Below, piece by piece: positions 22,371-35,720 of a DNA stretch of 64,000 bases (positions are counted from its first letter, which is position 1; the number at the start of each line of letters is the position of its first letter). The notes beneath the pieces are model-generated. The model saw nothing but the letters and a program-made list of their open reading frames with translations. It made no database searches and had not been told where the DNA came from. Origin of the DNA: Heliocybe sulcata. Its lineage: Eukaryota; Basidiomycota; Agaricomycetes; Gloeophyllales; Gloeophyllaceae. A program made the translations under genes and the position numbers. Where the stretch lies: the NCBI GenBank assembly GCA_004369045.1, contig ML213512.1:432698-496697 (forward strand), written 5' to 3'.

Positions 22371-25300
22371 ATGAAGAAAGGCGGGCAGCCCCCTCCGAGC
22401 TCGCTGAATCTACCAGAGCCCTCTACGCCGTCGTCTGGTGCTCCTCCCGGCTTCCATATCTTCCCTCGTTCAACTTCTCCCAATATCGCGACCTTCTTCT
22501 CGAAACCTTCCAAATGGTTTGCCAAAGGGCCCAATTCCCGTCAAGTTCCCGGAGGTGCTGAGCCAAGGGCTAGCATCAGCTCCAACCCGCGCAAACCTAA
22601 GATATCCCACCCTACCGATCCCAGACCCATTCTACCCAGTCTGAAGTCAGAGCCCTATATCTCTGGTGCCAGCAGGTGAGTTTATTCACTTCCGAAGTCT
22701 CGCCATGACTTGAGGACGGTGTGGGGTCCAAAAGAATGGGCATGTTCGGAATGGTCGCATGCTGAAACTACGCCCTTAGATCTGTGCTTGACTTGTCGTT
22801 ACAACGCACCGAGTCCAGCTTTGATGCCTCTCTCTCCTTCTCCAACCCAGGATCCCCAGTCTCCCCGTCGCGCACTGGCAGTAGTGGTCTTGGCGACCTG
22901 CGTAGTATCTCCCGAAAAGGTTGGTCTCGCTCAGCCGACGACCTGAGCCAGTTCTCTGCTTCTCAGGACACAACTTTCCATACCAAAGTGGAACAGTACC
23001 GCAACCGCAGTGCGAGCAATAGCGGCTCTCCTCAGTACCACCATCCCTTCCCAACCTCCAATATTACCCCGCTCTCCTCATCTCCACCCCAAAGTATACT
23101 TGGGTCCTCTCCAGCACATGTGGGTCCTTCCCCTACGCCCTCTCAATCACCCAGTCAGCCTGGGCATGTCCACTCCCGCTCGCACTCATTCACGCCTCGC
23201 TTGCCGTCAAAACTCTCTGCCCCAAAGCTCGCACTTGGACCTTCAAGTCCGAGTAGGAAAGGTTCTGGGTCATCCGAAGCTGAGGTTGCCCTCAATCCTA
23301 ATCAGAGGGATGGGAAAGAGAAAGACCGATATAGTCCTGCCTCGCAGGCCCGCGCTGCCTTCCCTTTCTTCAGCGCAGCAGCGGCTTCGAGCAAAGTAAA
23401 TCTGGCCTCCTCGCCTAATCCTCCGTCGCCTTTGCTCGCGCCTCCTGCTATCATTGAGCCAGAACAAGAGCCAGATGAGAAAGACCGATCGAAGCGAACT
23501 TCGCAGATAATTCACCATTCCGGATTTGTCAACTACCACTCCGATTTCACGCTCGCTGCCTGCAGTAATGGGAGTCTAAATCTGAGCAAGGGCTGGAAGC
23601 CTTATAAGCTCGTACTTAGGGGGACGAAGCTGTATTTCTATAAGCCTCCAAGTGATAGAGCGGCTGCAGTCAAAGAGCTGTTCCCAACATCCCTTGTACC
23701 TGCGCTTGACGACGCGCTCCAGACCGGTGAATTGGACGAGCCAGCTGTGAAGGAGAGAGAGGACGGCAGGGACATGCGGAAGAAGCGAGCGTTTTGGGGC
23801 CGCAGGACTCATCCTGAACTCGTCCACGAGGGCAACACGATTACCAAAGGGACTCTAGAAGCTCTCATCCACGAAGCTGTCTTCGGCACGGTTACTCTAA
23901 GCTCAACTGAGGGCAAGGAACCGACCGATCCAACAAGCTCGGCTTGGCTCGAGTTTGCCTCGTTAGTGGTGCTGTCCTTGCCTGCGTTAGCAGGACGCGC
24001 CAAGGTGGAGAGCGAGTTGGTCCGGTGCTGCAGCTACTTGGTTAGCGGTGCCTCTGGTGATGAAAAGGATGCGCTGCGCAGGAGGGTAACTTGGATTGCA
24101 GGCGAGTACCTGCGATATCACGGCTTCCCGGTTAACGCCGAGAATTGGGAGGAGTTCAGAAAGGAGACGATTCCCGACTTCCCTGCCGAAGCTGCTTTCG
24201 TAGGAGAGCTGTCTTCGATGGCGGCGTCTTCTTCTCTTCAAGGGTTGTATGTGCCTTCGCCTAGACCGGAAGGGGAGGGTGCCACGGAGTTCTCACCGAG
24301 CTTGGGAGTATTTTCGCCTAGACCCGGACAGAATGACAAGATGGTGTCTCTTCTGGACGCTTTGAACATTAGAGAGCCGTCGTCGTCCAAGCCATCCACG
24401 TCTGGGAGAGAGCGCCTTGACAGCACCACTACTACTTCTTCTGCCGGTGGAGCTTTGTGGGCGTCGTTGGAGCGAGAGGGACTCACGAGAGAGAATTTCT
24501 TGAGGCTCGATCCGCAGCTTGTTGCTCTTAGCTTGTCTGTCTATCATCGATGCGCTCTGGAACGTGCTCCCGTTAATCTGACATTGGAGCAATGTATCCA
24601 ACCCGACGAGAAGGCCAAGGAGACGTCTTCGCCTTTCGATCTCTTCTTTGGGAACGAAGAACATCTGCATTGGCTCACAAAGCTAATCCTTAGCCAAGTC
24701 TTAGGTGCGGACCGGACCTCGCGCATGTCGCAAATTTGCCCACCTGTCTCGCCTGGTGCTCCACGGCAGTCGGAGGACGGCAGTCGGCAAACATCCAGGA
24801 CGCATTCTCGGTCGGAGATCATCTCTACGTGGGCTAGGATCGCAGAACTGTGCCGCTTATCAGGGGATGAAGGTTCTTGGCAGGCTATCAAGGCAGCTCT
24901 ATGCTCGCGCCCTATAGCTCGTCTGGAGAAGGCTTGGAAGAGGGTGGATCCTCAGGCTCAAGCTGCTGTTCGCTCATGGGTCTATCCGGACGATGATGGC
25001 GCTGTCGTGTCCATCAAGGAGCCTAGGACTACTCCTTGGGGAGGCGATGCGAAGACCCGGTTGAAGGCGCTTCTAGCGAAAGCTGCTGTCCCTGACAAGG
25101 AGGACGAGTGGCTGGTTGCCCCTCTGCGCAGCCTCAGAAGTGATTTCGAGGAACTACGGAATAGCTTTTCGCTATGTTTCCGCAGGTCCGAACTCACGGA
25201 GACCTCGGACAAAGATGTTGGCAGGCTGGTTGACATGTGGCATGACTATACTCTTGATGGTCCTGCCAACGGCAAGTTCAGTCGGTAAGCGTGCTGCGAT

Positions 25301-28300
25301 GGTTGTTTACTCGAGTGGCTGATCGATTTTCTCTAGCATGGAACAGTTCATGCCTCTGTCGCTTGCAGCGGAGCCCCGTCGCAAGGGTCTATTTGAACCC
25401 CACTTCTGGACAAGAGGCTCTCCTAGTGCTTTGCAGTCATCGCATCCTCTGATGCCCCTGTTACTTGTGGAACCGCTTCCAACTGTTACTTTCATAGATC
25501 GCGCGCAGCTGTCGCGGAGTCGAGTTGACAGTGGCCCGACAAGTTTAGTTATCCAAGATGACCAGTTCGAGCAGTTGATGGGATCTGGTTCGCGTTTGAG
25601 ACGTCGCAGCTCCGATCGGATTGCCAGTAAAGGCCTAAACAACTTAAATGGTCGTGATCTTGGAGGCACCGTCATACCTATCTTTGACGGTGAACTTGTA
25701 CTGGTGGTCCAGCAATGGAGTGCCGATTCGAGGGCGCCCTCACGTTCATCATCTCGTGTGCAGTCTCGCCCACCTACCCGCGGTGCGGACGCTGGGAGTC
25801 CAGAAAAGCAAGTCAGCCGTGCTCCGTCCATCCGGGTGAAGCCTGGTGCCTTACAGCTGGATCGGAAACCTAGCGTAGCTCGCCGAAACTCCTTCCCTGT
25901 CCTCTCGCAGCGTTCTGATCCTGTCATGTCCGATACATCGGCAGACCGACCGCTGCGAGTAGGTGTCAAGGCTGGCACGCTCGATCGCCTAGTAGATATC
26001 CTCGTTCATGGTCTTCGCGGAGTGTCCGTGTCCGTCGCCGACGACAACGGTGAAATGCCTCTCAAGGAGGGCCGGACGCGGGAGCTCCGGGTCGATCGAG
26101 CAGAGTTCGCTTCCCTGTGGTGGAATGCTTTCCGCAGTTTCGTGACGCCTCTCGTATTTTTCGAAGTAAATATTCGTCTCCAGGTTTCCCATTTCAAACT
26201 GATGACCCTTATCATTTCCATTTAGCTGCTCGTCAAGCGATATGTCGGCGCCCAGCCGAAGTCAGGATCCGAAGAATCTTCCCAGTATATTGGAGCCGTG
26301 GAGACGCGTCTTGCCGTCATCGACGCTGTCGAGGATTGGCTGGAGATTGGTGGAGGAGCGCAGGACTGCTTAGATGATTCGCAACTTTTCTCTTCCTTGC
26401 AGACATGGCTGAGCCGCGAGGATCTTGATGCCTTCAATGAGACTGCCCCTATGGGTGACGCGTCAGTCCAACAAGCGCAAGAAGGTCTTAAGGCTGAGGT
26501 GAAGGCCCTTCGTCAACTGTTCTCTGCGCAAACGCAGAGACCTACCGCGGTCTCGGTGCACATCAATGAGAACAGCAGCAAGATCGACAGGCATGACTAC
26601 GGTCGGGAAGCGCCCGATATTGACAAGATCGATGAAGACGAACTGGTCGGCAATCTGGACGCGATGGCTGCGGCTGTCTTCAGCAATGTCACTGAGGAGG
26701 TATATCCATCAGACGTTTCGTCGCGAATTCCTCCCGTACTGAAGCTGAATTTACAGGATCTCTTCGTAACAGCAGATTTACTGGAGGTACAAATGGCCGA
26801 TAAAACAGCCTGGTTTCTGCCTCCACAGTTCTCCCAAGCCACTGAGGAAGTTGATATACATACCATCTACTCGCATATCCTCAACTGCGAACCATCACCA
26901 CTTATCGCCGAGTTGACCCATGATGCGCTATATCGGCTCTTACCACCTAGCATCCGAAGCTGTATCCGCGCATTTACCATCCTGCATAAATGGCTGGTGT
27001 CTAAACTTGTCGCCCCAAAACTCGGATTGCGTGCCCGACAAGCGCGTATGGATCTATACCTTCGCGGACTCGAGGTATGCAGGTTGAGAAGCATGGATAC
27101 AGCCTTGGGTGAGACCGTCGCCAGTCGTTCTTGCACTCGGTCTTTCGTTGAGGCAGCCCTGGTCTCTGCTATACTCAGTGTAGAAAGTCGCGTTCACCAT
27201 GGCTCTTGGTATAACGTTGCTGCGTCTCGGGCTACTACATGCGAGTCCGTGTCTGCCTTCCTCAGCAAGGCTCAAGTTACGTCAGCCGGTAACAAGGAGC
27301 CACTCACCGTCGACATGGGCTGGGTTTTAGAGCGGATGCTCGAGGTGATGAGTGTGCCCGATACGTTAAATGCCTTCGAAAGCGATGCCCAGACGACGCT
27401 AGTGAACCTGGAAAAGCGACGGTGCGCTTGCATTTCCTTTCCCTAATGTGTCGATCTCAGGCATCAATGCAGGTACCTCCGTTGCATCATTGTGAACACC
27501 GTCTCTGAAACTGGGTCTCGTCGGATTCGCAAGCGTAGGGAAGTCGATCGTCGTGACTTTGATAGGCTGAACAATATAGAGAGAGAGGTGAATCAGATCG
27601 ATTTTGATTATAGAGTCATCAAAGAGGAAGCATACCGAGAATCCATGCAAGCGACCGGGGGTTTAGCCGGCCCTAGGAAGGGACATCGGCCGTTCCATAA
27701 ACATGTCGTCGCTCAACAGGAAAAGAACAAGCGGGACAAGTACCTCCGAGACCGTCTTAGCAGAGAGAAGAAATTGGAGCAACAACGGATGGACCGTCGC
27801 GAGGACTATCTCAATAAAGCAATGCACACTCGAAGGCCTATGGCTCCTGGAACGAAGCAGCATAGAAATAAGAAGAGCGTGTCCACAGCCTTCTTCCAAT
27901 TCATGAGACCCATCTCTAGCGCGTTCGTGTCGGAAACCATTCCGGGACACTCTGTCAAGCGTACTCCGGAAGAACTGGATTTTGTGCCTGGCAACAAGCC
28001 CTCTTTCACCCTGAGCGTCGCTGATGCAGGTGTAGCTCCGTTCATCAACAATGAGCGTTCTTATCTTTTCCGACTGGATACGGAAGACGGTGGACACTAT
28101 CTTCTTCAAGCCCTGAATAAGGATGAGTCAAAGAAGTGGATGGACACCGTCAGCCGACTGTCGAAGACTGCTGCTCAGCGGAGGCTGACGTATCTCGGAC
28201 CCTCGACTCAGTCCGACCTCTCTGATCACTTGGCCTCGGGATCTACACCTCATTCCAGAGACCCCAAAGCAGGTAGGTCCATTGTCTTTAGTTTCATAAC

Positions 28301-29344
28301 ATATCTAACCGGCTCCCAGTTTTCGGTGTTGATCTTGAGGTGCTGCTTCAGCGAGACAAGTCCCAGGACGACGCTGTCATTGTTCCGATCTTTATCGAGC
28401 GGTGTCTGTCTGTAATAGAGACTCGTGGACTCACCGAGTCTGGAATATGTAAGCCTGGCAGTCGTAGCTCATGGCCTTCCCTCACTGTTCACTGGTAGAT
28501 CGTGTCGCCGGAGCCAACTCTGATATCCAGATGTTCAAAAGCGCGATCAATAGAGGTATGTGTACCGCTTGAGACGCAAGACCAAAACTTACATGGTGTC
28601 TGTCTTAGGTGAATGGCCGATTACCGGCCAGACCGATATTTATGCCGTCTGTGACCTTGTGAAGCACTGGCTTCGTGATCTACCACAATCTGTGCTCCCC
28701 GAGTCCTCGTATATGAGGATCCTTGCCGCTGCTAGTGTGTCGCTTACTCAAGTGTTTCTACCGAATCGAAGATTAACTCTTTCGTCCAGAAATCGATGAT
28801 CTTGACGCAAAGTTGCCTCAGTTACGGGAGATTATTCAGGCTCTCCCACCAGCTAACTTCCATCTGCTTAAACGCGTCGCTGAGCATCTTGACAGGTTCG
28901 TACTTCGACTTTCTTGTCCTTCGTCGCGCTCACCACAGAAATCACAGAGTCACCGACTACGAGGATCAAAATCATATGACTGCCAAGAATTTGGCTATCG
29001 TATTCAGTCCAAGTTTGTTGCGCGCCCCTGACGGCAACTTCATGGCTTTCATGAGTAACCTCGGGTATCTGCACGACTTCGTCAAGGCTCTTATCGGTCA
29101 TGTACGTCGATAATCGTTGCTCTTAGACGACGCGAAGTTGACGTAGGCTGCTTAGTTCCACGTTATCTTTGATGAGGATCAAGAAGCGGAGGTGGAGCCA
29201 GATGAAGAAGAAGACGAATTTGACGAGCCCATCTTAGAGGAAGATGAGGATGAAGACATGTCCCCATCTCCGTCTACGTCTCCAGAGCCGACTTCCACAC
29301 CAGCTGTACATCAGGACGAAGATACCCCTCAAGCACAATCATAG
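22371..29344 (+). CDS. BEM2: BEM2-type Rho GTPase-activating protein (RasGEF-like, PH and RhoGAP domains)
   Basis: Very large (about 2,100 aa) regulator that switches off Rho GTPases in polarity and morphogenesis. The N-terminal 250 residues are low-complexity Ser/Pro-rich (MKKGGQPPPSS start). Next come a membrane-binding-like segment (FVNYHSDFTLAACSNG...WKPYKLVLRGTKLYFYKPP), a RasGEF-N-like region (ITKGTLEALIHEAVFGTV) and a long RasGEF-like region to about 27400. A PH domain follows (FTLSVADAGVAPFINNERSY...RLDTEDGGHYLLQAL...SKKWMDTVSRLS). The RhoGAP domain has the arginine finger in GIYRVAGANSDIQMFKSAI and the signatures LPPANFHLLKRVAEHL and NHMTAKNLAIVFSPSLLR. An acidic tail ends at 29344. 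Architecture and length match yeast Bem2. Introns cluster at the 3' end; the first (from 22676) joins GASR to SVLDLSLQRTE. Confidence 0.85.
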
Positions 29345-29607
29345 CCGCTGTACTATTTTCGGCGCGTTCTTTTCATTATTAGTTATTTCATGGGTTTCCG
29401 ACTGTCTTCGCAAGCACCTCCACGCAACAATCATACATCATAGACGCCTGCTGTCTTATAATTTGCATTATCATCTACTCTCATCCGTGTTTTAGTAGTG
29501 TTCCATTTACCGTCATGCTGTCAAGGATAATAATAAGGCATCCGGGAGCCACAAGGCAGACCAGGTCTACATACGCGAACGCAGTCCGGGAAACAGGAGT
29601 GCAAGTA

Positions 29608-31055
29608 TCAGCTGGACCTCAGAGAGACGGAACCCTTCGACCCCTTGCTCCGTCCGTCCCCTAGCTCCTTCCACCACTGCCCTGATTTTCGCTTCGCTGC
29701 ACTCGACGGCTTGTCGCTCCCGCGCTCCCTCATCTTCTGTCCTCCAGACCGCTTAACGATCACTGATAACCCTGAGCTGATGCCTTTCCTTCCTCCTCCG
29801 GGAAATTCTGTCTTCTCCTCGTCTTCAGCACCATCCACGTCATCCACGTCAGCGTCGCCATCGCCCACTCGTTTCCGTTTCTTGGAGCTCTTTTTCGAAA
29901 CCGCCGCCGAGACTTCTGGAAGGGGCATCCTTTTGCCTCTGTCCCAGCCCTTGCGGTGTATTCGATATAGAGCCATTGTGGCTCTCGCATCTGTGACCTA
30001 CGGAAGGGTGACATAAGCAACACGAAGAACATGGCATACGGGATAATAAAAAATCGGCTTACACTAGAATGCTCGCCACTCTGAATGATCACGCCAAGCT
30101 CCTGCTCCACGAGCTTTCGAAGAGCTGGGAAACGGCTCTTAGTGAGCTTGTGCTTGCCAGCCAGGTGCTGGGTATCCCTCGTTTGCGGGCGAGGATGTGA
30201 TAGCAGGAGAGCCTAGTCATAGCTAAGCTCGAGGGTTCTATAGCACCAGTCCGAACTCTCTCTTTACCTTCAAGTCATTAAAGACTGCATGCCCGACTAA
30301 TATTCGATCTTTCAGCAGCTCTGCCACCTTCTCCTGCACTTCGTTGAAGGGCTTTGCTACAGCACCATATATCATCACGCCAGGCAGAGATAACAAAATA
30401 ACGCACCATTCACCATATCTGACGGTCGTATGCCACTGTACTGAGTCCGGTAGTCGACGACTCTCTCCCTTTGTCGCACGAACTCGTCTAACTGTACGGC
30501 TCCGTGGTAGTTGACCAAGCTAACTCTTGCAAGCGAGGACTCGGACCCATCGATTCCGACGCCTACCATCTCGCAATCGAGAGCGAGATACTTCCCGGTT
30601 CTGGGATGAAGCTTTAGCTGCCTCCAAAGGCGACGAGTGTGGCTGCGACTCACCCTTGCTGGGCCGGCGGGTACTCCAACTCGCCCAGAATCATTTTGCG
30701 GAGCAGCGGCAGCGATTCACCATTTTTGCTCGCTGGAATATTGGTGGCCGCTGTGTGGACATAGGCTGATACTTTTGAGGAGGATTTGTGGCTGACTTCC
30801 TGAGAATCCGTAGAGCTTACGACAGAGGCGGATGCTTGCCGTTCTTCTGTCTTACGACGTTTCCAAGGGCGATTATCTCCTCCATTGTATATTTTTGAAG
30901 AGGAGACAGCTGCTGTCTAGATCAGGTATAGTCAGGTTATAAGCTGGTATATAGTTGAATGCGAGACATAAAACTCATTGAATTTTGATCGTGCGTACCT
31001 TCTTTAATGCCAGCCAGTTCCCTGACGGTGGAGCATGGCTATCTGGTGCTCCCAT
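29608..31055 (-). CDS. REX4: RNA exonuclease 4 (REX4), DEDDh 3'-5' exonuclease
   Basis: Nucleolar-type 3'-5' exonuclease family linked to rRNA processing. The start at 31055 gives [19 protein letters not shown]; an intron ending at a TAG acceptor joins [22 protein letters not shown], a basic low-complexity leader. The exonuclease domain begins [17 protein letters not shown] (catalytic D and E), continues [17 protein letters not shown] and [12 protein letters not shown], then [17 protein letters not shown] (second D motif), [11 protein letters not shown], and finally [19 protein letters not shown] (H and D of DEDDh). It ends with a Lys-rich tail [19 protein letters not shown], as expected for a nucleolar protein. 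Ends face those of the BEM2-type gene (263 bp apart); the 5' end is 247 bp from the mitochondrial carrier start on the other strand. Confidence 0.9.
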
Positions 31056-31302
31056 AGTTCCAGTTGAAGAGGGCGTTCCAGCAGAGTCGAACGGTCTGAC
31101 CGTAGGTCGAGCTTCGAGTAGTACTGCGTGCGACGTCGGTGGCGGGAGCGAAGATTATTTATGTACATTTGTCCTTCATGATGTAGATTCGGGCGCTTGC
31201 GCCATTTCTGCCTCCTCTTCGCCTCTTCGTATCTGCTGCAGGCTGGTGCACGGCTTGCTGTCTTCCATTAAACTGTTTCCTGAGCAGCTTCCTCTCCTGA
31301 GT
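31056..31302. promoter_or_regulatory. Divergent promoter between REX4 and the mitochondrial carrier
   Basis: The two start codons lie 247 bp apart on opposite strands, implying a shared regulatory region. No specific motif identified. Confidence 0.45.
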
Positions 31303-32907
31303 ATGGCCTCACTGGAGATTTTGAACGAACTGGCAGCAGGGAGTGTTGCAGGCGCTGCCCAAGTGATTGTCGGGCAGCCACTAGACACTGTCAAGACCCG
31401 CGCACAGACAGCTCCGAGTACGATGCCCTAGCGTTTTACGAGAGTCTTTATGGTGAATTAAAATGCATTATCCATCTCGTCAGAGGGCCAGTTTGTGAGC
31501 AAGGATGCAGTCCAAGATCGTCTCAGGACATACTGATGGGACAGGGTAGAAAGGCCCTATGGATATTCTGATGCAGACCGTCCGAAAGGAGGGCGTTCTG
31601 GCACTGTACAAAGGTCGTTGAGTCGTTAATGCATTTTTATTCTATTCTGATTTATCTCCCAAGGCATGCTCAGTCCATTAATCGGCATCGCCGGCGTGAA
31701 TTCGCTACTGTTTGCCGCATACGGTGCATCCAAGCGCATAGTGTCACCGTTTCCCGAGCTTTCGTTAAAGGAAATTGCCCTCGCTGGAGCGATGGCGGGA
31801 GCAGCCAACGCTATCTTGGCCAGCCCAGGCTCGTACTCCATTCTACGGTGAAACTTAGAGTCCTAACCGCGACGTTTGAAATAGTCGAAATGTTCAAGGT
31901 TCGAATGCAAGGCCAATACGGTGGACCTTCCGATAAACGCCTCAGCGTAGTAGCTCGTGAGATGTGGAAAGAATGGGGGTTCAGGCAGGGTGTGATGAGA
32001 GGATACTGGGTATATCGTGGTTCCGGTCTGCGCCAGCTCTGCGTGCTAACGATATCTTACAGGTCACAGTCGCCCGAGAGATTCCTGCGTATGCAGGGTA
32101 TGTCGTACCTATACTCCGAATATGCTGGATTTCATGAGACTGTGACAGCTGATCGCTATACAGCTTCTACTCTGGTGCGCGCCTCCACGTTTGGGCCTCA
32201 GGTGTTCGGGCTGATGAAGTTATAATCAGCCTTTGAATTCTCGAAGCGCAGATTCTCCCACAAATACGGCCAGCAGGTGCCTGTCTGGGCCCTCCTAGCG
32301 AGTGGATCTACCGGAGGGGTGAGTTTGGCACCCTGCCCTCAAGTGTACAGTCCTCACACACGTTGCGTGCAGATCGCGTATTGGCTGGCCTGCTATCCTC
32401 TAGGTGAATCCTAACATCGCACACAGTGCTCTACGAGTTCTGACGAGATCTCTCCAAGACGTTATTAAGTCCCGTGTTCAACTCCGCCCTATCCCGCCGA
32501 CCGGAAACCCATTCCAGTACATAAACGCGGAGTTCAGGGCCATACTAGGCGAATCTGGGTTGTAAGACTCATTCTCTACTCCATCTTCCATCTTCAACTG
32601 ATGCAAGTGTCCTGCAGCGTTGGCTTGTACAGAGGATTGACGCCATCTCGTACGTACTGTTGCCGTTTCTTTACCCATTTTACGATGATTTTAACATGTC
32701 CGTCATTCGCTAGTAATAAGGAGGTACGTCATTCACGATCCCCCGAATTTCAGACCTCTGAGAGGGAGATCGCGACAGTATACCCGCAGCTGCAAGCACC
32801 TTTGCAGCATTCGAGTTAACACGAGGTAAACACAGTTACCAAGCAGGTTGAGATGCTGATACAAATCTTGGTTCGCAGAGTACTTGAAGGAACTGACAGG
32901 GACATGA
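31303..32907 (+). CDS. Mitochondrial carrier (SLC25) family protein
   Basis: Inner-membrane solute carrier with three repeats of two helices. Repeat 1: MASLEILNELAAGSVAGAAQ then the signature QPLDTVKTRAQT, followed after introns by GPMDILMQTVRKEGVLALYKGMLSPLIG and SLLFAAYGASKRIVSPF. Repeat 2: LAGAMAGAANAILASP joined to VEMFKVRMQGQYGG and REIPAYAGFYTGFEFSKRRF. Repeat 3: [41 protein letters not shown] and IPAAASTFAAFELTREYLKELTGT before the stop at 32907. About eight introns are required; the join before IPAAAST is the least clear. The substrate cannot be named with confidence; the sequence is nearest, from memory, to fungal YMC/ORT-like amino-acid or carnitine-type carriers. Confidence 0.85.
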
Positions 32908-33474
32908 GACTGACGTGTATGCATGGAAGAGACACTTGTATATGCTATTGGATCGCATTATGCTTGCTTCCTGACGGTACTACTGAGTACATGGTTGAAG
33001 CCAAGCCGCACCCGCAAGGCTTAAGAAGCGAGCTATGCAGGTATACTTCTCGGGATCTCCCTGCAAAACCCGCGATCGAGCTTCCTCCTTATTCTCCGTC
33101 GCGATCGATCATCTAAAGTTAACTTAGGGAGGGAAGCACGGCCTTGCCAAAACCTTGGGCCGCATGTACAACGACTTCGGGCTGTCAGTCGTCTTGCATT
33201 CCTGGCTGACTGTTCCACACAGATCGCGCCTCCGAAGAGCTTCTGGATTGCAGGCGACGAAGACATACTGCGCCGTAGTGATGGTATGTCATAGCTCATA
33301 TACGATAGGGGCTGACCACAACACCGTGTTGACGATAACAATGCGGCTCAGCCAGGCTGCAGTCCGGACCATAGCGTATGAACGCAGCACTCTCACCACG
33401 CATACTGGCTGCCATCGCAATGTTCGCTGCATTGGACGACCTCTGTTGACCACACCAAACTTGCACCATCCACG
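32908..33474. other. Intergenic region, no gene seen
   Basis: Holds the carrier 3' end and the promoter of the CC copy 2 gene. Open frames on both strands (33033-33341 minus, 33155-33547 plus) have no supporting features. Confidence 0.45.
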
Positions 33475-35114
33475 ATGTTCCTGCTTCGCCGAGGAAAGTC
33501 CAAGCCTAAGAAAACGAACGGTATCAATTCGAAGAGCGCACCAGTGACGCCACAGTTTGCTATCAGCGCCGTTGCGACGGATGCTGGGCATGAAGTGCTG
33601 ACGAATGGACCGAAGGTCGAAGGCTTTCAGGTCGGATTGGTCGGGAGGGAGGCGGCGCTGGAGGCGGAACTAGCCGAGATGCGAGAGGAGAGCGACGCTA
33701 TGCGGGCCAAGATGCGGTCACTTGCGCTGGAACGAGATGCTGGCCTCCGCGATGCCCATGCGAAGGAGCGGGAGGTCTTGGATGCGAAGCGATATGTGAA
33801 TGCTCTCAAAGACCAGCTGGCTGCTGCGGAGAACCAGCGGGACATGTACCGGCGTGATGCGGATGATGTCCGGCATAGGGTGGCGCTCTTGGAGGAGCAG
33901 GTGCAGATGGCCGAAGAGCTCTTGAAGGTCAAAGTGAGTCGTCGCAGGACTGATGATTGTCCCAGTGCTCGAATAACGTGATGAATAGGATGGTGCTATC
34001 GTTGAGAACCAACGTAACCATGCGAGGACATTGGCCTTATTACAGACGAAGGCTGTGGAGCTTGAAGCCGCCCAGGCCTTTGTCGACACCAGCAGAATGG
34101 ATGCCGTCTCAGAAGACGATGTTACACGAGGGATCCACGATCTGAACGCCAAGATTTCAGATACTGCGGTTGTCCTGGCGGGCGCCCTTCAGTACGAGAG
34201 CAAGCACAGGACTCCTGATGAAGAGAAGACTCCAGCTGAAAAGGCGGTAACTCGAGTGAAGGAGATGCTGGGCCCGTCTATGGTTAAACGACTTCGAGAA
34301 TGTCCAGACCGCGAGGACGCGGCCCTTGTGATCCAGATTGCCTTCCAGGGATGTATGGTCCTTCATTGCGCATGGATTATCGCAGCTTGGCACTTCGACT
34401 TCGACCTTCCCAAGGAATTGAGGCTTCTCCAAGACATGCTTGACCATGTACGGCAGTCTGGTGGGTACAACCGCTCCTGGTAACCCTGTATGACTGACGT
34501 GGTTGCTCTCAGAGCCTCAGGCCGTTTCCGGGAAATGGCGGAGTGTCACGCGCAAGCATATCCAGTCGATGCGACACGGCGAATCGTATGACTCCGTGAA
34601 ATCCTCTCTGGTCACGTATCTGGTCAAGCGCCTTGTGGATGCTCTGCTGGTCGCTGGGTGCAATGCGTCGAAGGAGCCCCAGGTGCATGATATGATCATG
34701 AACGTGTACGGAGACAGACTGGACTCGCTCATCCACGTCGCGCTCGGACTGAACAGAGTCGTGGGCATCGACGCCTTATCCTGCGACTACGAGCCAGTCT
34801 GGACCAGGCCAGACGTTCCCTTCAACCCAGTGTGGATGGAAGATATAGATGGCCAGCTAGGCGTGGATAATCTGGTACGCGATGAGCCCACAATCGTCCG
34901 TGTCCTCTGCACTACCAGCCTCGGTCTACGCAAGAAGGTCAAAGGTGCGGCGAGGCAGAGACGAAGATCGCGGAACGAGTTGAGGAGTCTGTTAGTCCTC
35001 AAGCCGAAGGTTGCTCTTGAGAGCTCGCTGTACAAGCTGCGGCGGTTGGAGGTACGGAACAGCTTACCTGGAAGTGGCGCGAGCGTCCTTGGCAGCGAGG
35101 GATCAGCTACATGA
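33475..35114 (+). CDS. CC-family coiled-coil protein, copy 2 (the divergent one)
   Basis: The start at 33475 gives MFLLRRGKSKPKKTNG, a basic N-terminus. A strong coiled coil follows (about residues 60-175): EAALEAELAEMREESDAMRAK ends and EVLDAKRYVNALKDQLAA, continuing after a first intron (KVK|DGAIVENQRNH). The core reads GIHDLNAKISDTAVVLAGAL where the other copies have DLNADI, then a helical segment with CMVLHCAWIIAAWHF. The family intron then splits the codon before PQAVSGKWRSVTRKH. The C-terminal exon has HVALGLNRVVGIDALSCDY, VLCTTSLGLRKK and LKPKVALESSL. Function unknown. This copy lies on the plus strand, tail-to-tail with copy 3, and has no Hsp70-like neighbour, unlike the others. Confidence 0.72.
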
Positions 35115-35720
35115 GCATGCTGATTTGTAGGAATGATCCATGCAGACCATATAGATTCATGCGAGCGTTGTATAGGGTGTTTGAGTGCAGTGGCGACTGA
35201 TTGTTTTGTTAACTTATGGATTTGAGACTAGCACCATATATATCAGTATATTACGGTCTCCTAATAAGAAGTGTAGACGTTCATTTTGTTGGAATACCGC
35301 GTTAAAGCCACCGACGCCATGGCATCTGCCGATGACATCGCGACTCGAACGTCCTTCGGACGACTGACGACTGGAAGGGAATACTTCTTTCGCACCGCTT
35401 CCGAGTATATTTTGCAAACGACCCAGATGGTCTACCAACTGCAGAGGCAATTATTGGCTCAAGCTCATTGACGCCGCGTAAGATTAATTCCACGGCGACA
35501 ACTTTGCAGCTCTGGGGGAAAAGGCAAGTGCGTTGAATACGCTTAGCTACAAGCGATAAATAGAGCTAATATAATATGATGTATCGATAGATGACAAGAG
35601 ATCTCGGCCTAATGACAAGTCCACAATCGTCACGGCATAGAGTATCATAAGTGTCCTGAGGAAGGATGTGAAACGAGCGCTCGAAATAACGCCAGTCTAC
35701 TCTCGCAGCACAGACTTTGC
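35115..35720. other. Convergent intergenic region between CC copies 2 and 3
   Basis: Contains both 3' flanks. A 61-codon frame at 35286-35471 (plus) is not supported by splice or family evidence. Nothing else seen. Confidence 0.45.
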